The notes: generated by a model not told the origin, from the letters alone. A DNA stretch of 64,000 nucleotides from Pseudomonas fluorescens Q2-87 (GCF_000281895.1 NZ_CM001558.1:1678556-1742555), one strand, 5' to 3'; shown: positions 17,151-26,683, counted from the first letter of the stretch. Made by a program: numbers and translations.

Positions 17151-17525
17151 AAATTGCCGCAGCCCAGATAAATCACTGACGTACGGCTTATGACTGACCA
17201 TTTTGCCGTATTGACCGGAATAGGCGTTCCGGTCAAGATACGGGCGGTTTTGCGCTCGCCGTAGGCTGACTATTGGTTTCAAGAGCACCTCTAAAGACAG
17301 GGCCAAGGCAGCACAAAGGGACGTATTGCGTGGTTCGGACGCGCAGTTTACACGCCGCGATAATGAATGACCCATCAGTCATCACTGACGAATGGTCTTC
17401 ACTCCCGTGAGCAGGGTCATGTGTGGTTCATGCCGGCGTTTTTAGAGGTGCCCTTGCGCCCATGATCATCAACCGCCAGGTTCGCCTAGGCGACTTTCTT
17501 TTCACCGGAGAGTAACGAGGAATCC

Positions 17526-18275
17526 ATGAAGGTTCTTGTAGCTGTCAAACGAGTGGTCGACTATAACGTCAAGGTTCGCGTCAAGGCGGACAACTCCGGC
17601 GTCGACCTCGCCAACGTCAAGATGTCGATGAACCCTTTCTGCGAAATCGCCGTAGAAGAAGCCGTACGCCTGAAAGAAAAAGGCGTGGCGACTGAGATCG
17701 TCGTCGTCTCCATCGGCCCGACCACCGCCCAGGAACAGCTGCGCACGGCGCTGGCACTGGGTGCCGATCGCGCCATCCTCGTCGAATCCGCCGAAGACCT
17801 GACCTCCCTGGCCGTGGCCAAGCTGCTCAAGGCCGTTGTCGACAAGGAACAGCCTTCGCTGGTGATCCTCGGCAAACAAGCCATCGACAGCGACAACAAC
17901 CAGACCGGCCAGATGCTTGCAGCATTGAGCGGCTACGGTCAGGGTACGTTCGCGTCGAAAGTCGAAGTCAGCGGCGACAGCGTTGCCGTGACCCGTGAAA
18001 TCGACGGCGGCGCGCAGACGGTTTCCCTGAAACTGCCGGCCATTGTCACCACCGACCTGCGTTTGAACGAGCCGCGTTATGCGTCGCTGCCAAACATCAT
18101 GAAAGCCAAGAAGAAGCCTCTCGAAGTGCTGACTCCGGACGCTTTGGGCGTTTCCACTGCCTCCACCAACAAGACCGTGAAAGTCGAAGCGCCGGCTGCA
18201 CGTAGCGCGGGCATCAAGGTCAAGTCGGTGGCTGAACTGGTCGAGAAACTGAAAAACGAAGCGAAGGTAATCTAA
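17526..18275 (+). CDS. etfB: Electron transfer flavoprotein beta subunit
   Basis: A 249-residue ETF beta subunit. It begins [19 protein letters not shown], with the AMP-binding elements [18 protein letters not shown] and [16 protein letters not shown]. The region [20 protein letters not shown] carries the recognition loop that docks acyl-CoA dehydrogenases. With EtfA it forms the soluble FAD heterodimer that carries electrons to ETF-QO. AACGAGG precedes the ATG. It ends directly at the etfA start (TAA then ATG with no gap). Confidence 0.96.
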   Translation: MKVLVAVKRVVDYNVKVRVKADNSGVDLANVKMSMNPFCEIAVEEAVRLKEKGVATEIVVVSIGPTTAQEQLRTALALGADRAILVESAEDLTSLAVAKLLKAVVDKEQPSLVILGKQAIDSDNNQTGQMLAALSGYGQGTFASKVEVSGDSVAVTREIDGGAQTVSLKLPAIVTTDLRLNEPRYASLPNIMKAKKKPLEVLTPDALGVSTASTNKTVKVEAPAARSAGIKVKSVAELVEKLKNEAKVI

Positions 18276-19205
18276 ATGACTATCTTGGTTATTGCTGAAC
18301 ACGACAACAAAGTGTTGGCCCCGGCCACGCTGAACACCGTCGCTGCCGCTGCCAAAATTGGCGGCGACATCCACGTCCTGGTGGCCGGGCAGGGCGCTGG
18401 CGCCGTTGCCGAAGCCGCTGCGAAAATCGCTGGCGTGGCAAAAGTACTGGCGGCCGACAACGCTGCCTACGCGCACCAGTTGCCGGAGAACGTCGCTCCG
18501 CTGGTAGCTGAGCTGGGCAAGGGCTACAGCCACATCCTGGCTGCCGCCACTTCCAACGGCAAGAACATCCTGCCGCGCGTTGCCGCTGCACTGGATGTCG
18601 ACCAGATCTCCGAAATCATCTCGGTAGAAAGCGCCGACACCTTCAAGCGCCCGATCTACGCTGGTAACGCCATTGCCACCGTGCAATCGACTGCTTCGGT
18701 CAAGGTCATCACCGTGCGCGCCACCGGTTTCGATCCGGTTGCCGCTGAAGGTGGCTCGGCTGCCGTTGAGGCCGTAGGCGCTGCCCATGACGCGGGTATC
18801 TCCAGCTTCGTCGGTGAAGAACTGGCCAAGTCCGACCGTCCGGAACTGACCGCTGCCAAGATCGTCGTTTCCGGCGGCCGTGGCATGCAGAACGGTGATA
18901 ACTTCAAACATCTGTACGCCCTGGCTGACAAGCTGGGCGCTGCCGTCGGTGCTTCCCGCGCGGCGGTTGACGCAGGTTTCGTACCCAACGACATGCAGGT
19001 CGGCCAGACCGGCAAGATCGTTGCGCCACAGCTGTACATCGCCGTCGGTATCTCCGGCGCGATCCAGCACCTGGCCGGCATGAAAGACTCCAAAGTGATC
19101 GTAGCGATCAACAAGGACGAAGAAGCGCCGATCTTCCAAGTGGCCGACTACGGTCTGGTAGCAGACCTGTTCGAAGCCATCCCTGAGCTGGAGAAGCTGG
19201 TCTAA
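18276..19205 (+). CDS. etfA: Electron transfer flavoprotein alpha subunit
   Basis: A 309-residue ETF alpha subunit. The C-terminal FAD domain has [49 protein letters not shown] and [16 protein letters not shown], all family signatures. It starts immediately after etfB, indicating translational coupling, and is followed by a strong terminator. It binds the FAD that shuttles electrons from acyl-CoA dehydrogenases. Confidence 0.96.
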   Translation: MTILVIAEHDNKVLAPATLNTVAAAAKIGGDIHVLVAGQGAGAVAEAAAKIAGVAKVLAADNAAYAHQLPENVAPLVAELGKGYSHILAAATSNGKNILPRVAAALDVDQISEIISVESADTFKRPIYAGNAIATVQSTASVKVITVRATGFDPVAAEGGSAAVEAVGAAHDAGISSFVGEELAKSDRPELTAAKIVVSGGRGMQNGDNFKHLYALADKLGAAVGASRAAVDAGFVPNDMQVGQTGKIVAPQLYIAVGISGAIQHLAGMKDSKVIVAINKDEEAPIFQVADYGLVADLFEAIPELEKLV

Positions 19206-19225
19206 TCCGGCGTCTTCACTTATAA

Positions 19226-19253
19226 AGAGCCCGGCCTTTTGGCCGGGTTTTTT
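19226..19253 (+). terminator. Intrinsic terminator of etfBA
   Basis: GAGCCCGGCCTTTTGGCCGG followed by GTTTTTTATTT is a strong hairpin with a T-tract 20 bases after etfA. Confidence 0.9.
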
Positions 19254-19280
19254 ATTTCCGTATCAGAGGAGCGTATCGCC

Positions 19281-20105
19281 ATGGAACTGCGCCGTTTGGT
19301 TGGTTGGTCGTTGCTATGGGCACTGGTGGTTGTGCCGGGCCTGTCTGCCGCTGCCGGCAAATGCGAGCGACTGATTGCCACTGGCAGCCCGGATGCGCCG
19401 CCTTATCTCTGGCAAGACCCCCATGACCCCAAGCACTTGATCGGTGCCGGTGCCGATCTGCTGATGCAAGTGGGGGCGGAGCTGGGGCTCAAGATCGAAC
19501 TGCTTTACGCCGGCAAGCGTGCCCAGGCGCTGGATGAAGTGCGCAGCGGCCGCATGGACCTGCTGACCGATGCTCCGCTGACCAGCAGCGGGCTTGAAAC
19601 CCTGGACTACGTGCACCCGCCCTTGCTGGAAAACGATTACCTGGTCTGGACCCGCAAGGATTCGACGCTGGTCATCAATGAACCCGGCGACCTTCATGGA
19701 CACCCAGGCGCATTGTCGGAAAAGTCGCGGATGACCTCGGATTTTGGCGTCTTTGCCGAGCAGAAATTATCCCTGGTCCGCACGCCCAACCTGACCCAGG
19801 CATTCCAAAAACTGCTGCTGGGAGAAGTGGAATATGTCCTGGCGGGCCGCTATTCGGGCTTGGCAATGGCGCAGACGCTGGGGATGGCGAACGACCTGCA
19901 GGCTTCGCCGCAACCGGTGGATAAACCGGGGCTGTTCCTCGCGATTTCCCATAACTCCGCCTGCAATGACCCATGGTTACGCGGACAGCTGGCGCAAAAG
20001 ATGACAGAATTGGCCGCGTCCGGCCTGGCGGAGGCTGTGTTGCAGCGCAATCTGGAGCGTTGGAACACACAGTTGCAGCCACCTGTCAGTGCCCCAAAAC
20101 AGTAG
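19281..20105 (+). CDS. Periplasmic solute-binding protein, family 3-like
   Basis: A 274-residue exported protein. The signal peptide (LVGWSLLWALVVVPGLSAAA) is followed by a bilobal binding fold: ATGSPDAPPYLW at the start, GAGADLLMQVGAELGLKIEL, and a C-terminal lobe with VLAGRYSGLAMA. Such orphan family-3 proteins in Pseudomonas lack a permease nearby, as here. The ligand is unknown. The ATG at 19281 follows AGAGGAG; the frame extends upstream without a ribosome site. Two envelope lipoprotein genes follow closely. Confidence 0.8.
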   Translation: MELRRLVGWSLLWALVVVPGLSAAAGKCERLIATGSPDAPPYLWQDPHDPKHLIGAGADLLMQVGAELGLKIELLYAGKRAQALDEVRSGRMDLLTDAPLTSSGLETLDYVHPPLLENDYLVWTRKDSTLVINEPGDLHGHPGALSEKSRMTSDFGVFAEQKLSLVRTPNLTQAFQKLLLGEVEYVLAGRYSGLAMAQTLGMANDLQASPQPVDKPGLFLAISHNSACNDPWLRGQLAQKMTELAASGLAEAVLQRNLERWNTQLQPPVSAPKQ

Positions 20106-20114
20106 GGAACATTA

Positions 20115-20474
20115 GTGACTATTCGACCTCTTTTCGCTGCCCTGGCCGTTATGGCTCTGGCGGGCTGCGCAGCCGATCCGGCGCCGAATGAACAGATACG
20201 CCTGACTGAACAGGCATTGGAGCAAGCCCGGGCCGTGGGCGCCACCGCCGACGAAGTGCCCGAATTGAAGCTGGCTGAAGACAAGTTCGCCCGGGCCAAA
20301 TCGAACATGGCCGACGCATCCTACAAGAAGGCGCGGATGCGGGCCGAACAGGCCGAACTCGATGCTCGCCTGGCTGAAGCGAAGGTGCTGACCCTCAAGA
20401 GCCAGGAGCAACTGAACGTGCTCGACACGCGCATCAAGCGCTTGCGCAAACAATTGAGGGATGATGCCCAATGA
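20115..20474 (+). CDS. DUF4398-type small lipoprotein
   Basis: A 119-residue lipoprotein. The lipobox is LAGC near residue 18. Beyond it the chain is almost entirely helical and charged (EQALEQARAVGATADEVPEL, KKARMRAEQAELDARLAEAK), consistent with DUF4398 coiled coil. The start codon is GTG with AGGG upstream. The stop overlaps the next start by four bases (ATGA), so it is coupled to the OmpA-type lipoprotein, which has a related N-terminus. A structural cell-envelope role is inferred. Confidence 0.82.
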   Translation: MTIRPLFAALAVMALAGCAADPAPNEQIRLTEQALEQARAVGATADEVPELKLAEDKFARAKSNMADASYKKARMRAEQAELDARLAEAKVLTLKSQEQLNVLDTRIKRLRKQLRDDAQ

Positions 20475-21280
20475 AGCCGTCCCATGTTTTTGGCGGCCTG
20501 GTCCTGACGGGCCTGGCCAGCTTGTACGGCTGTGTGGGCCAGCGCAGCGAGGCCGCGCTCGAGCAAGCCAGTTCCGATTTCCAGAAGGTCAAGGAAGACG
20601 CCAACGTATTGCGTGCCGCGCCCCGGGACGTCATCCGTGCCGGTGAATCCCTGGCCCGCGCCGATCGCTTGTCCAGCTATTGGGGCAGCGGCGAGGATGT
20701 GCAGCACTATGCCTACCTGAGCCAGCGCTACAGCGAGATCGCCCGTGAGCATAGCAACCAGGTGCTCAACGAAGAGCGCGCCGCGAAGCTCGAATTGGAG
20801 CGTCAGCGCCTGCAATTGGCCCTGCGCGAGTCCAAGCTGTTGAGCGTGCAGCAACAGGGCAAATGGCTCGAAGAGCAGATCATGGCGATGGCGACGACCC
20901 AGACCGATCGCGGCCTGGTCATGACGCTGGGTGATGTGTTGTTCGACACCGGTGAAGCGGAACTGAAAAACTCGGCCAACCGGATAGTACTCAAGATTGT
21001 GCAGTTCCTGCAGCTCAACCCCAAGCGCGTGGTGCGCATCGAAGGGTACACCGACAGCACGGGCGGCAAGCAGGAGAACCTCAAGCTGTCTCGCGACCGA
21101 GCGCAAGCAGTGGCGGATGTGCTGGTGGACCTGGGGATTGATGAAAAACGCATCCAGGTCGAAGGCTACGGCGATGAGTACCCGGTAGACGTCAATGCTT
21201 CCGAGCGTGGCCGGGCGCAGAACCGTCGCGTTGAAATTGTGTTCTCCGATGAAAAAGGCCAGCTCGGCGCCACCCGTTAA
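20471..21280 (+). CDS. OmpA-family lipoprotein with DUF4398 N-terminus
   Basis: A 269-residue protein. A lipobox-like LYGC lies near residue 18, then a long helical DUF4398 region, then the OmpA-like peptidoglycan-binding domain from about residue 150 (LGDVLFDTGEAELKNSANRI, IEGYTDSTGGKQENLKLSRD, GYGDEYPV, GRAQNRRVEIVF). It probably tethers the outer membrane to peptidoglycan. It overlaps the previous gene by four bases and is followed by a terminator. Confidence 0.88.
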   Translation: MKPSHVFGGLVLTGLASLYGCVGQRSEAALEQASSDFQKVKEDANVLRAAPRDVIRAGESLARADRLSSYWGSGEDVQHYAYLSQRYSEIAREHSNQVLNEERAAKLELERQRLQLALRESKLLSVQQQGKWLEEQIMAMATTQTDRGLVMTLGDVLFDTGEAELKNSANRIVLKIVQFLQLNPKRVVRIEGYTDSTGGKQENLKLSRDRAQAVADVLVDLGIDEKRIQVEGYGDEYPVDVNASERGRAQNRRVEIVFSDEKGQLGATR

Positions 21281-21296
21281 GGGCTGCGTCACTGGA

Positions 21297-21328
21297 AAAC
21301 CCGGCCCCGCTAACGGCGCCGGGTTTTT
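21297..21328 (+). terminator. Intrinsic terminator
   Basis: AACCCGGC and GCCGGGTT form the stem, followed by a run of T, directly after the OmpA-family gene. Confidence 0.85.
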
Positions 21329-21479
21329 TTTGGCTCAAAATAGATGATCCACGGGTACAGTTGGGGCTGTCACTGCGCTGTATGGTCAAGTAATCTGGCA
21401 ACTGTCCCAGTACACTTCTAAACTGTTCCGGTATCGTTTCCGACAAGAATAAAATGCCCGTGAAATCGAGTGCTGCGTC

Positions 21480-22922
21480 ATGACCAACCTTCTTCTCTAT
21501 CAACGTATCGCCCAACAGCTGGCCGAAGACATCCGTCGCGGGGTCTATCAGCCCGGTGAGCGCGTACCTTCGGTGCGCAAGATGAGTTCGCAGCTCAACG
21601 TCAGCCATGCCACGGTGTTGCAGGCCTACGCGAACCTTGAAGACCAGGGACTCATTCGCGCGCGGCCGCAGTCGGGCTACTACGTGCACCAGACGCCGGC
21701 CTTGACGGCGCCGACCCCGGACATCGCCCGGGTCGAACGCCCGGGCCTGGTGACTCGCAGCAGCATCATCCAACAGGTGTTGGTCGAGTCGCGTCGCGAA
21801 GGTGTATTCCCCCTCGGGGCGGCGGTGCCGAGCGTCGATTACCTGCCCGTTCGGGCGTTGCATCAGCAGTTGGCCAAGGTCACGCGTTTTCACAGTCCGC
21901 GAGCGTTCAGCTACATGTTCAGCCCGGGCTTCGAGCCATTGCGGCGCCAGGTGGCGATTCGAATGCGCGATGCCGGCGTGGTGGTAGACCCCTCCGAAGT
22001 GGTGATCACCCATGGCTGTGTCGACGCGCTGCAAATGTCCTTGCGAGTGCTGACCCGGCCGGGCGATTTGATCGCCGCCGAGTCGCCCACTTATTACGGT
22101 TTGCTGCAACTGGCGGACCTGCTGGGCCTGAAAGTCATCGAAATTCCCAGTGACCCGGTCACCGGCATGAGCCTTGAAGCCTTGCAACTGGCGGCCAACC
22201 AATGGTCGATCAAGGCATTGGTGCTGACCACGCGCCTGAGCAATCCCCTGGGCGGCACCATGCCGGAGGAGCGCCAGAAGCAGTTGCTGCGCCTGGCCTC
22301 GGACTTCGACATCCAGATCGTCGAGGACGATATCTACGGCGAGTTGATGTTCGAGCAGGGCCGCACCAAGGCACTGAAGGCCTACGACCGCTTGGATCGG
22401 GTCATCTACTGTTCGAGTTTCTCCAAGACGTTGTCGCCGGGTGTGCGCATCGGCTGGATGATCGCCGGGAAATTCCAGCAGGAAATCCAGCGCCTCCAGA
22501 CCTTCAGCACACACTCGGCGTGCAGCGTTACGCAGATGGGCATCGCGGCGTACCTGGAAAATGGCGGCTACGACCGGCACCTGCGTTTCATTCGCCAGGA
22601 ATACCGCAAGAACCTCAGCGCCTTCCAGCTGGCGGTACAGCAGTATTTTCCCGAAGGTACGCAAATGAGCCGTCCCACCGGGGGATTCATCCTGTGGGTG
22701 AGCCTGCCGGGACGGGTCAATACCCAGGAATTGCATGTGCGGGCGTTGCAACAGGGCATCAGCATCGCGCCAGGGCTGATCTTCAGTAACACCGAGCAGT
22801 TCAACCACTGCATTCGTTTGAACTGCGGCACGCCCTGGAACCGCGAGGCAGAACGGGCGTTGATGACGCTGGGGCTGCTGGCCACTCAGCTGTGCCAGGA
22901 GACGGCCAGCGGATTATTTTAG
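21480..22922 (+). CDS. MocR-type regulator (GntR winged helix fused to PLP aminotransferase)
   Basis: A 480-residue fusion. Residues 1-75 are a GntR winged helix (QQLAEDIRRGVYQPGERVPS, VSHATVLQAYANLEDQGLI). The remainder is a class I aminotransferase fold with YYGLLQLADLLGL, VEDDIYGEL and the PLP-binding lysine in SSFSKTLSPGVRIGWM. Such MocR proteins usually regulate using PLP and do not catalyse. No target gene is adjacent, so the regulon is unknown. Confidence 0.9.
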   Translation: MTNLLLYQRIAQQLAEDIRRGVYQPGERVPSVRKMSSQLNVSHATVLQAYANLEDQGLIRARPQSGYYVHQTPALTAPTPDIARVERPGLVTRSSIIQQVLVESRREGVFPLGAAVPSVDYLPVRALHQQLAKVTRFHSPRAFSYMFSPGFEPLRRQVAIRMRDAGVVVDPSEVVITHGCVDALQMSLRVLTRPGDLIAAESPTYYGLLQLADLLGLKVIEIPSDPVTGMSLEALQLAANQWSIKALVLTTRLSNPLGGTMPEERQKQLLRLASDFDIQIVEDDIYGELMFEQGRTKALKAYDRLDRVIYCSSFSKTLSPGVRIGWMIAGKFQQEIQRLQTFSTHSACSVTQMGIAAYLENGGYDRHLRFIRQEYRKNLSAFQLAVQQYFPEGTQMSRPTGGFILWVSLPGRVNTQELHVRALQQGISIAPGLIFSNTEQFNHCIRLNCGTPWNREAERALMTLGLLATQLCQETASGLF

Positions 22923-22993
22923 AAATCAGGGGCTTGGCTTGATGTGCTTGTCAGCGCCTCATTATCAGGCGAGCATGGACGTCTCTGCCGTGA

Positions 22994-23482
22994 ATGTCGT
23001 TTTTTATGAAAGCCATTGTTCCTGCCGCCTGGGTTTTGATCGGCCTGTTGACCGCCTTCCATACGGGAGGCGTCACGGCGGCTTCGGCCCAGGAAAAGCC
23101 TGCCGCCAGCACTGCGAAAGAGGCTGCGAAAAAACCGTCGGCGATTAAACAGGCTCCTGCGAAAAAAGCGGCTCCCGCGAAGAAGAAAAAACGCGCGCCC
23201 ATCGCTTCCAAGAGCAAGTCGGCCCATGAGGTCGCCAAGACCCCGTTGCCCCCGGCCAAGCTGGACTTGAGCCTACCCCATGACATGGTCGAGGAGCTGC
23301 AGCCGCCCGGTAAGGTCGCGTTGCCCAAGCGTGAGGCACTGTTGCCGTCCATGTTCGGGCAGAAACCCGGACCGTTCCAGCTCAACGGCCGTTTGCTGAG
23401 CAATGAAATGCAACTGCCGCTGCGCAATCAGGAGCGTAGTGAAGTTGAAGGCGCGGCGCTGGATTTCGAATTCAAGCAGTAG
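22994..23482 (+). CDS. Exported Ala/Lys-rich protein of unknown function
   Basis: A 162-residue protein with an N-terminal hydrophobic segment (IVPAAWVLIGLLTAFHTGGV), then a Lys/Ala/Pro stretch (residues about 35-80), then a more ordered C-terminal half ending VEGAALDFEFKQ. Low-complexity Ala/Lys content often makes such genes be mislabelled as IF-2. No good ribosome site is visible; a second ATG lies four codons in. Likely periplasmic or membrane-anchored. Confidence 0.65.
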   Translation: MSFFMKAIVPAAWVLIGLLTAFHTGGVTAASAQEKPAASTAKEAAKKPSAIKQAPAKKAAPAKKKKRAPIASKSKSAHEVAKTPLPPAKLDLSLPHDMVEELQPPGKVALPKREALLPSMFGQKPGPFQLNGRLLSNEMQLPLRNQERSEVEGAALDFEFKQ

Positions 23483-23629
23483 AGTCCCGCAAGTACGCAG
23501 CTCGTCGCTGACTGTTCAGTCATTTGGACATGAATAAAAAAACACGCAGACGGTAATTTAAAACGAGTGTTTTAGCCGCTACTCTGTGTCCTGTTACCCA
23601 TCATTACCTGTTTCGAGGATCTTCTCGTC

Positions 23630-23884
23630 ATGAAATGCCGTGAGGGCTGTGGCGCTTGTTGCATAGCCCCTTCCATCAGCTCGCCGATCCCAGGCATGCC
23701 CCATGGCAAACCCGCGGGAGAACGTTGCGTGCAATTGTCGGTCGATAACCTGTGCCGGATCTTCGGCCAGCCGGAGCGTCCGTCGGTGTGCTCGGCGTTC
23801 GAGGCGGATATCGAGGTCTGCGGCGACAGCAGCGAAGAGGCCATCCGGCTGATCGGCTGGTGGGAGCAAGTGACGGCAGCCTAG
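23630..23884 (+). CDS. YkgJ family cysteine-cluster protein
   Basis: An 84-residue protein beginning MKCREGCGACC, the CxxxCxxCC cluster of the YkgJ family, with further cysteines in RCVQL, NLCRIF, SVCSAF and VCGD. It probably binds zinc or an Fe-S cluster. Role unknown. Confidence 0.85.
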   Translation: MKCREGCGACCIAPSISSPIPGMPHGKPAGERCVQLSVDNLCRIFGQPERPSVCSAFEADIEVCGDSSEEAIRLIGWWEQVTAA

Positions 23885-23938
23885 TGGGTGAATGATCGGC
23901 ACCGAAATGAACGAACTTGGACAATAAGGAAAAGAATT

Positions 23939-24547
23939 ATGGGTTCGCTGCATCGTATGGCTGTGATGTGTGGTTTGACCGTGCTGCTGGCGTCGGCCAC
24001 TGCGCAGGCAGAGGACTGGCAGGTCGCCAAGGAAAAGGATGGCATCAAGGTTTCCCTCAGTGAGGTGGCAGGCTCCAAATACAAGGCCTACCGCGGCGTG
24101 ACGGTCATGAAAACCAGCATCGAAAAGCTGCGCGCCCTGCAGGAAGATGTGTCCGGCGCTTGCAGTTGGATTCATGAGTGCAAGAGTCAGAAGTTGCTCA
24201 AGCATGAAGGCAACAAAAGCTGGACCTACACCCAGTTCAATACGCCTTGGCCGGTGACGTCCCGGGATTCGGTGCTGGAGGTTACTACCGAGGAAGGCGC
24301 CGATGGCAGCCTGACCCGCAAGCTCAAGGGCGTGCCGAAGTATCTGCCTGAGGAGAAGGGGTTCGTCCGCGTGACCCAGGTCGACGGCTTCTGGACATTC
24401 ACGCCAAAGGGCCCCAATCAGGTCGAAGTGACTTACCAAGTCCACACTGAGCCTGGTGGCGACGTACCGTCCTGGCTGGCGAACAAGTTCGTGGTGGATG
24501 CGCCGTTCAACACGCTGCAAGCGCTGAAGGAACGTGCCGAAAAATAA
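23939..24547 (+). CDS. START-domain periplasmic protein
   Basis: A 202-residue protein with a signal peptide ending ATAQAED. The mature part is a START-like lipid-binding fold (QVAKEKDGIKVSLSEVAGSK, WIHECKSQKLLKHEG, TPWPVTSRDSVLEV, YQVHTEPGGDVPSWLANKFV). The start is at 23939 with AAGGA upstream. Ligand unknown, likely a lipid or hydrophobic molecule. Confidence 0.88.
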   Translation: MGSLHRMAVMCGLTVLLASATAQAEDWQVAKEKDGIKVSLSEVAGSKYKAYRGVTVMKTSIEKLRALQEDVSGACSWIHECKSQKLLKHEGNKSWTYTQFNTPWPVTSRDSVLEVTTEEGADGSLTRKLKGVPKYLPEEKGFVRVTQVDGFWTFTPKGPNQVEVTYQVHTEPGGDVPSWLANKFVVDAPFNTLQALKERAEK

Positions 24548-24566
24548 CCGGCCTTGCCGTTACCTG

Positions 24567-24592
24567 AAGACCGCCCGCGAGGCGGTCTTTTC
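24567..24592 (+). terminator. Intrinsic terminator after the START-domain gene
   Basis: AAGACCGCCCGCGAGGCGGT then CTTTTC forms a stable hairpin with a short T-run. Confidence 0.8.
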
Positions 24593-24686
24593 ATGTGTGC
24601 CGTCCAACAGCCCGGCGGAACGATTGCTCAACGGCCAATGTCGAGATGAAGGTAAACCAGGCCCTGAATTGATCGAGGAGACACCG

Positions 24687-24923
24687 ATGCAGAAGTGGGA
24701 AATCACTTTCGTGGATGATCATGGCGAAGCCATCGCCGAACACTTCGACTATCACCAGGAGCCCACCATGGAGCAGGCCGCACAATTGATTCGCGAAAGA
24801 TTGCTTCCAGTGTCCGCCCAGCTGGATCTCAATGACCTGGAAGGTCGCACCCAAGATCCAACCCTGAAGAACCTCAAATCCCAGCACAGCATCGAAATCA
24901 TCAGCATTACACCGATTTCATGA
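24687..24923 (+). CDS. Conserved-looking small protein, unknown function
   Basis: A 78-residue acidic protein (MQKWEITFVDDHGEAIAEHF start). It alternates strands and a helix (PTMEQAAQLIRERLL) and has no signal or membrane segment. CGAGGAG lies ten bases before the ATG. I do not recognise the family. Confidence 0.65.
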   Translation: MQKWEITFVDDHGEAIAEHFDYHQEPTMEQAAQLIRERLLPVSAQLDLNDLEGRTQDPTLKNLKSQHSIEIISITPIS

Positions 24924-25124
24924 AATCGTTGCCTGGCCTCGCTTGGCAGTGGCTATCACTTGAGGCTACTCTGCAAGTGAGATCAGCGAAAGGATCGCGA
25001 AGGTCCGGTCTTGTCAGCTACATGCTTGTGTCCCGACGGTTATTTGATGCCGTACCGCGTACTGCCAAGGGCTGTGCGCACGGGAAAACGGAAAGTCTAT
25101 CCATCGGTCTGAGGGGGACGTTTC

Positions 25125-25466
25125 ATGAGCACAGCCTATCAAGAAGACATCAGCACCAGCGTATTGCGCCGCATGAAAGAAGGCGGTTTCGATTTTTCCC
25201 GATTCCATCCTATTGAGTTCTACGCCATTTTCCCGGACGAGGAGCGGGCGCGCAGGGCGGCAGGTCATTTTCGGGGCGAATCGCTGAATGCGCAGATCAG
25301 TGCGCGGGATGACGGGGCCTGGTCATTGGAACTGAGCCGGGTGATGTACGCCACATACGATGACATCGGAGACTTCGAGCAAGACTTCGAAGCCGTCGTC
25401 GAACCCTTGGGGGGCGTCATCGAGGGGTGGGGCGTCAAGCAGGAGATCCGGCGCCTGCAAGCCTGA
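25125..25466 (+). CDS. RraB-like ribonuclease E inhibitor domain protein
   Basis: A 113-residue protein with the RraB fold signatures EFYAIFPDEERARRAAGHF, LELSRVMYATYDDIGDFEQD and PLGGVIEGWGV. RraB binds RNase E and alters mRNA decay in enterobacteria; whether this homologue does so is untested. Monocistronic, with GAGGGGGA upstream of the ATG. Confidence 0.85.
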   Translation: MSTAYQEDISTSVLRRMKEGGFDFSRFHPIEFYAIFPDEERARRAAGHFRGESLNAQISARDDGAWSLELSRVMYATYDDIGDFEQDFEAVVEPLGGVIEGWGVKQEIRRLQA

Positions 25467-25540
25467 CAATTATTGACTGTAACTGCAGCAACGGCTGACC
25501 TTGTGTCGGCCGTTTTCGTATGCGCGCCAGTGACGACTGA

Positions 25541-25661
25541 CCCATCTTCGTGCTCTCCGGGTGCGAAACCTGCGTGGTGCCCGGCGGTCTGACCCGCGTG
25601 GCGCTGCGCGAGGGCTCCCTGGTGGTGAGGGACCAAGGACACCTGGGTGGTGGAGGATTGA
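25541..25661 (+). pseudogene. Relic of circularly permuted ATP-grasp protein (C-terminal end)
   Basis: Frame 25541 onward reads [20 protein letters not shown] then ALREGSLVV. After a short deletion and frame change, [10 protein letters not shown] with a stop follows. These are the conserved last residues of the circularly permuted ATP-grasp proteins normally encoded just upstream of an alpha-E protein and a transglutaminase. The first 400 or so residues are gone. Confidence 0.75.
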
Positions 25662-25673
25662 AGGAAACCTGTA

Positions 25674-25873
25674 ATGCTGAGTAGAACCGCCTCGGATCTG
25701 CATGGGATGTCACGTTACCTGGACGTGCGGAAACCGAAATGGACGCACGCCTGCACTACACCGACATCAGCGACATCCTCGAAGGGGGCCTGCATGCCTG
25801 GCTCACCGAATTCATCCCACTGGTCCGCGAACTGGGCGACGCCATCCACAGTTCCTACCTGGAGGTCATATGA
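25674..25873 (+). pseudogene. Relic of alpha-E (DUF403) domain protein, internally deleted
   Basis: It begins [17 protein letters not shown], the family N-terminus. It then jumps, in another frame from about 25747, to LHYTDISDILEGGLHAWL and EFIPLVRELGDAIHSSYLEV, the family C-terminus. About 250 residues are missing. The final stop overlaps the ATG of the transglutaminase (ATGA), preserving the ancestral coupling. Confidence 0.78.
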
Positions 25874-26679
25874 GACTCTCGATCAGCCACGAAACGGCCT
25901 ACCACTATGAGGACCAGGTTCGCGCCAGCATCCAGTACCTGCGTCTTACCCCCCACGACAGCGAACGCCAGCACGTGCTGAGCTGGCAGCTCGATTTGCC
26001 ACGACCGGTGCGAGCGCAACTGGACCCGTTCGGCAATATCCTTCACGTGCTGACCCTGGACGAGCCCCACGAAACAGTGATCATCGGTACCCGGGGACAG
26101 GTGGATATCGACCCGTCGCGCGAAGCGGAACATGAGAGCCAGTCGGCGCTGCCGTTCTTGCGGTTCACCCGGCTGACCGAGGCAGACGAAGCCCTTCGGG
26201 CATTCGCCCTGCAGCAATGCAAGCAGCGTCGCGATCGCACGGCATTGATCGACCTGATGCACGGGCTGAACCAGCACATGGCCTACACGCCTGGCTCCAC
26301 CGCGGTCGAGACCAGCGCGGCCCAGGCTTTCGCCGGTCGTAGCGGTGTGTGCCAGGATCACGCCCATGCATTCCTGGCCTGCGCCCGCAGCTTGGGCGTG
26401 CCGGCGCGGTATGTGTCGGGCTATCTGTTCAGCGAGCAGAGCGAACACCTGGCCAGTCACGCGTGGGTCGAGGCCTGGCTCGATGACGCCTGGTACAGCT
26501 TCGATGTGACCCATAAACTGGCCCGACCGGAGCGACATTTGAAACTGGCGGTAGGCCTGGACTACCTCGATGCCTGTCCGGTGCGGGGCATGCGGCGTGG
26601 CGGTGGCGGTGGCGGCGAGCAGATGCACGCCAAGGTGATCGTGATGCCAGCGCCGGTGATCACCGTGCAACAGCAATAA
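25870..26679 (+). CDS. Transglutaminase-like cysteine protease family protein
   Basis: A 269-residue protein. The N-terminal beta domain (MRLSISHETAYHYEDQVRAS, QLRLTPHDSERQ-like start) precedes the transglutaminase core with catalytic Cys in AGRSGVCQDHAHAFLACARS, His in ASHAWVEAWLDDAWYSFDVT and the following Asp. A Gly-rich patch (RRGGGGGGEQ) is near the end. GGAGG is six bases upstream of the ATG. Its usual ATP-grasp and alpha-E partners are decayed just upstream, so this system is probably incomplete here unless another copy exists. Confidence 0.9.
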   Translation: MRLSISHETAYHYEDQVRASIQYLRLTPHDSERQHVLSWQLDLPRPVRAQLDPFGNILHVLTLDEPHETVIIGTRGQVDIDPSREAEHESQSALPFLRFTRLTEADEALRAFALQQCKQRRDRTALIDLMHGLNQHMAYTPGSTAVETSAAQAFAGRSGVCQDHAHAFLACARSLGVPARYVSGYLFSEQSEHLASHAWVEAWLDDAWYSFDVTHKLARPERHLKLAVGLDYLDACPVRGMRRGGGGGGEQMHAKVIVMPAPVITVQQQ

Positions 26680-26683
26680 CCCT

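Noticed and set aside
17003-17236. Minus-strand 77-codon frame between ETF-QO and etfBA
   Set aside because: Covers the promoter region and PsrA-like site; no ribosome site or recognisable composition.
17502-19139. Minus-strand 545-codon frame opposite etfBA
   Set aside because: Antisense to the highly conserved ETF genes, with Gly/Asp-rich low-information translation.
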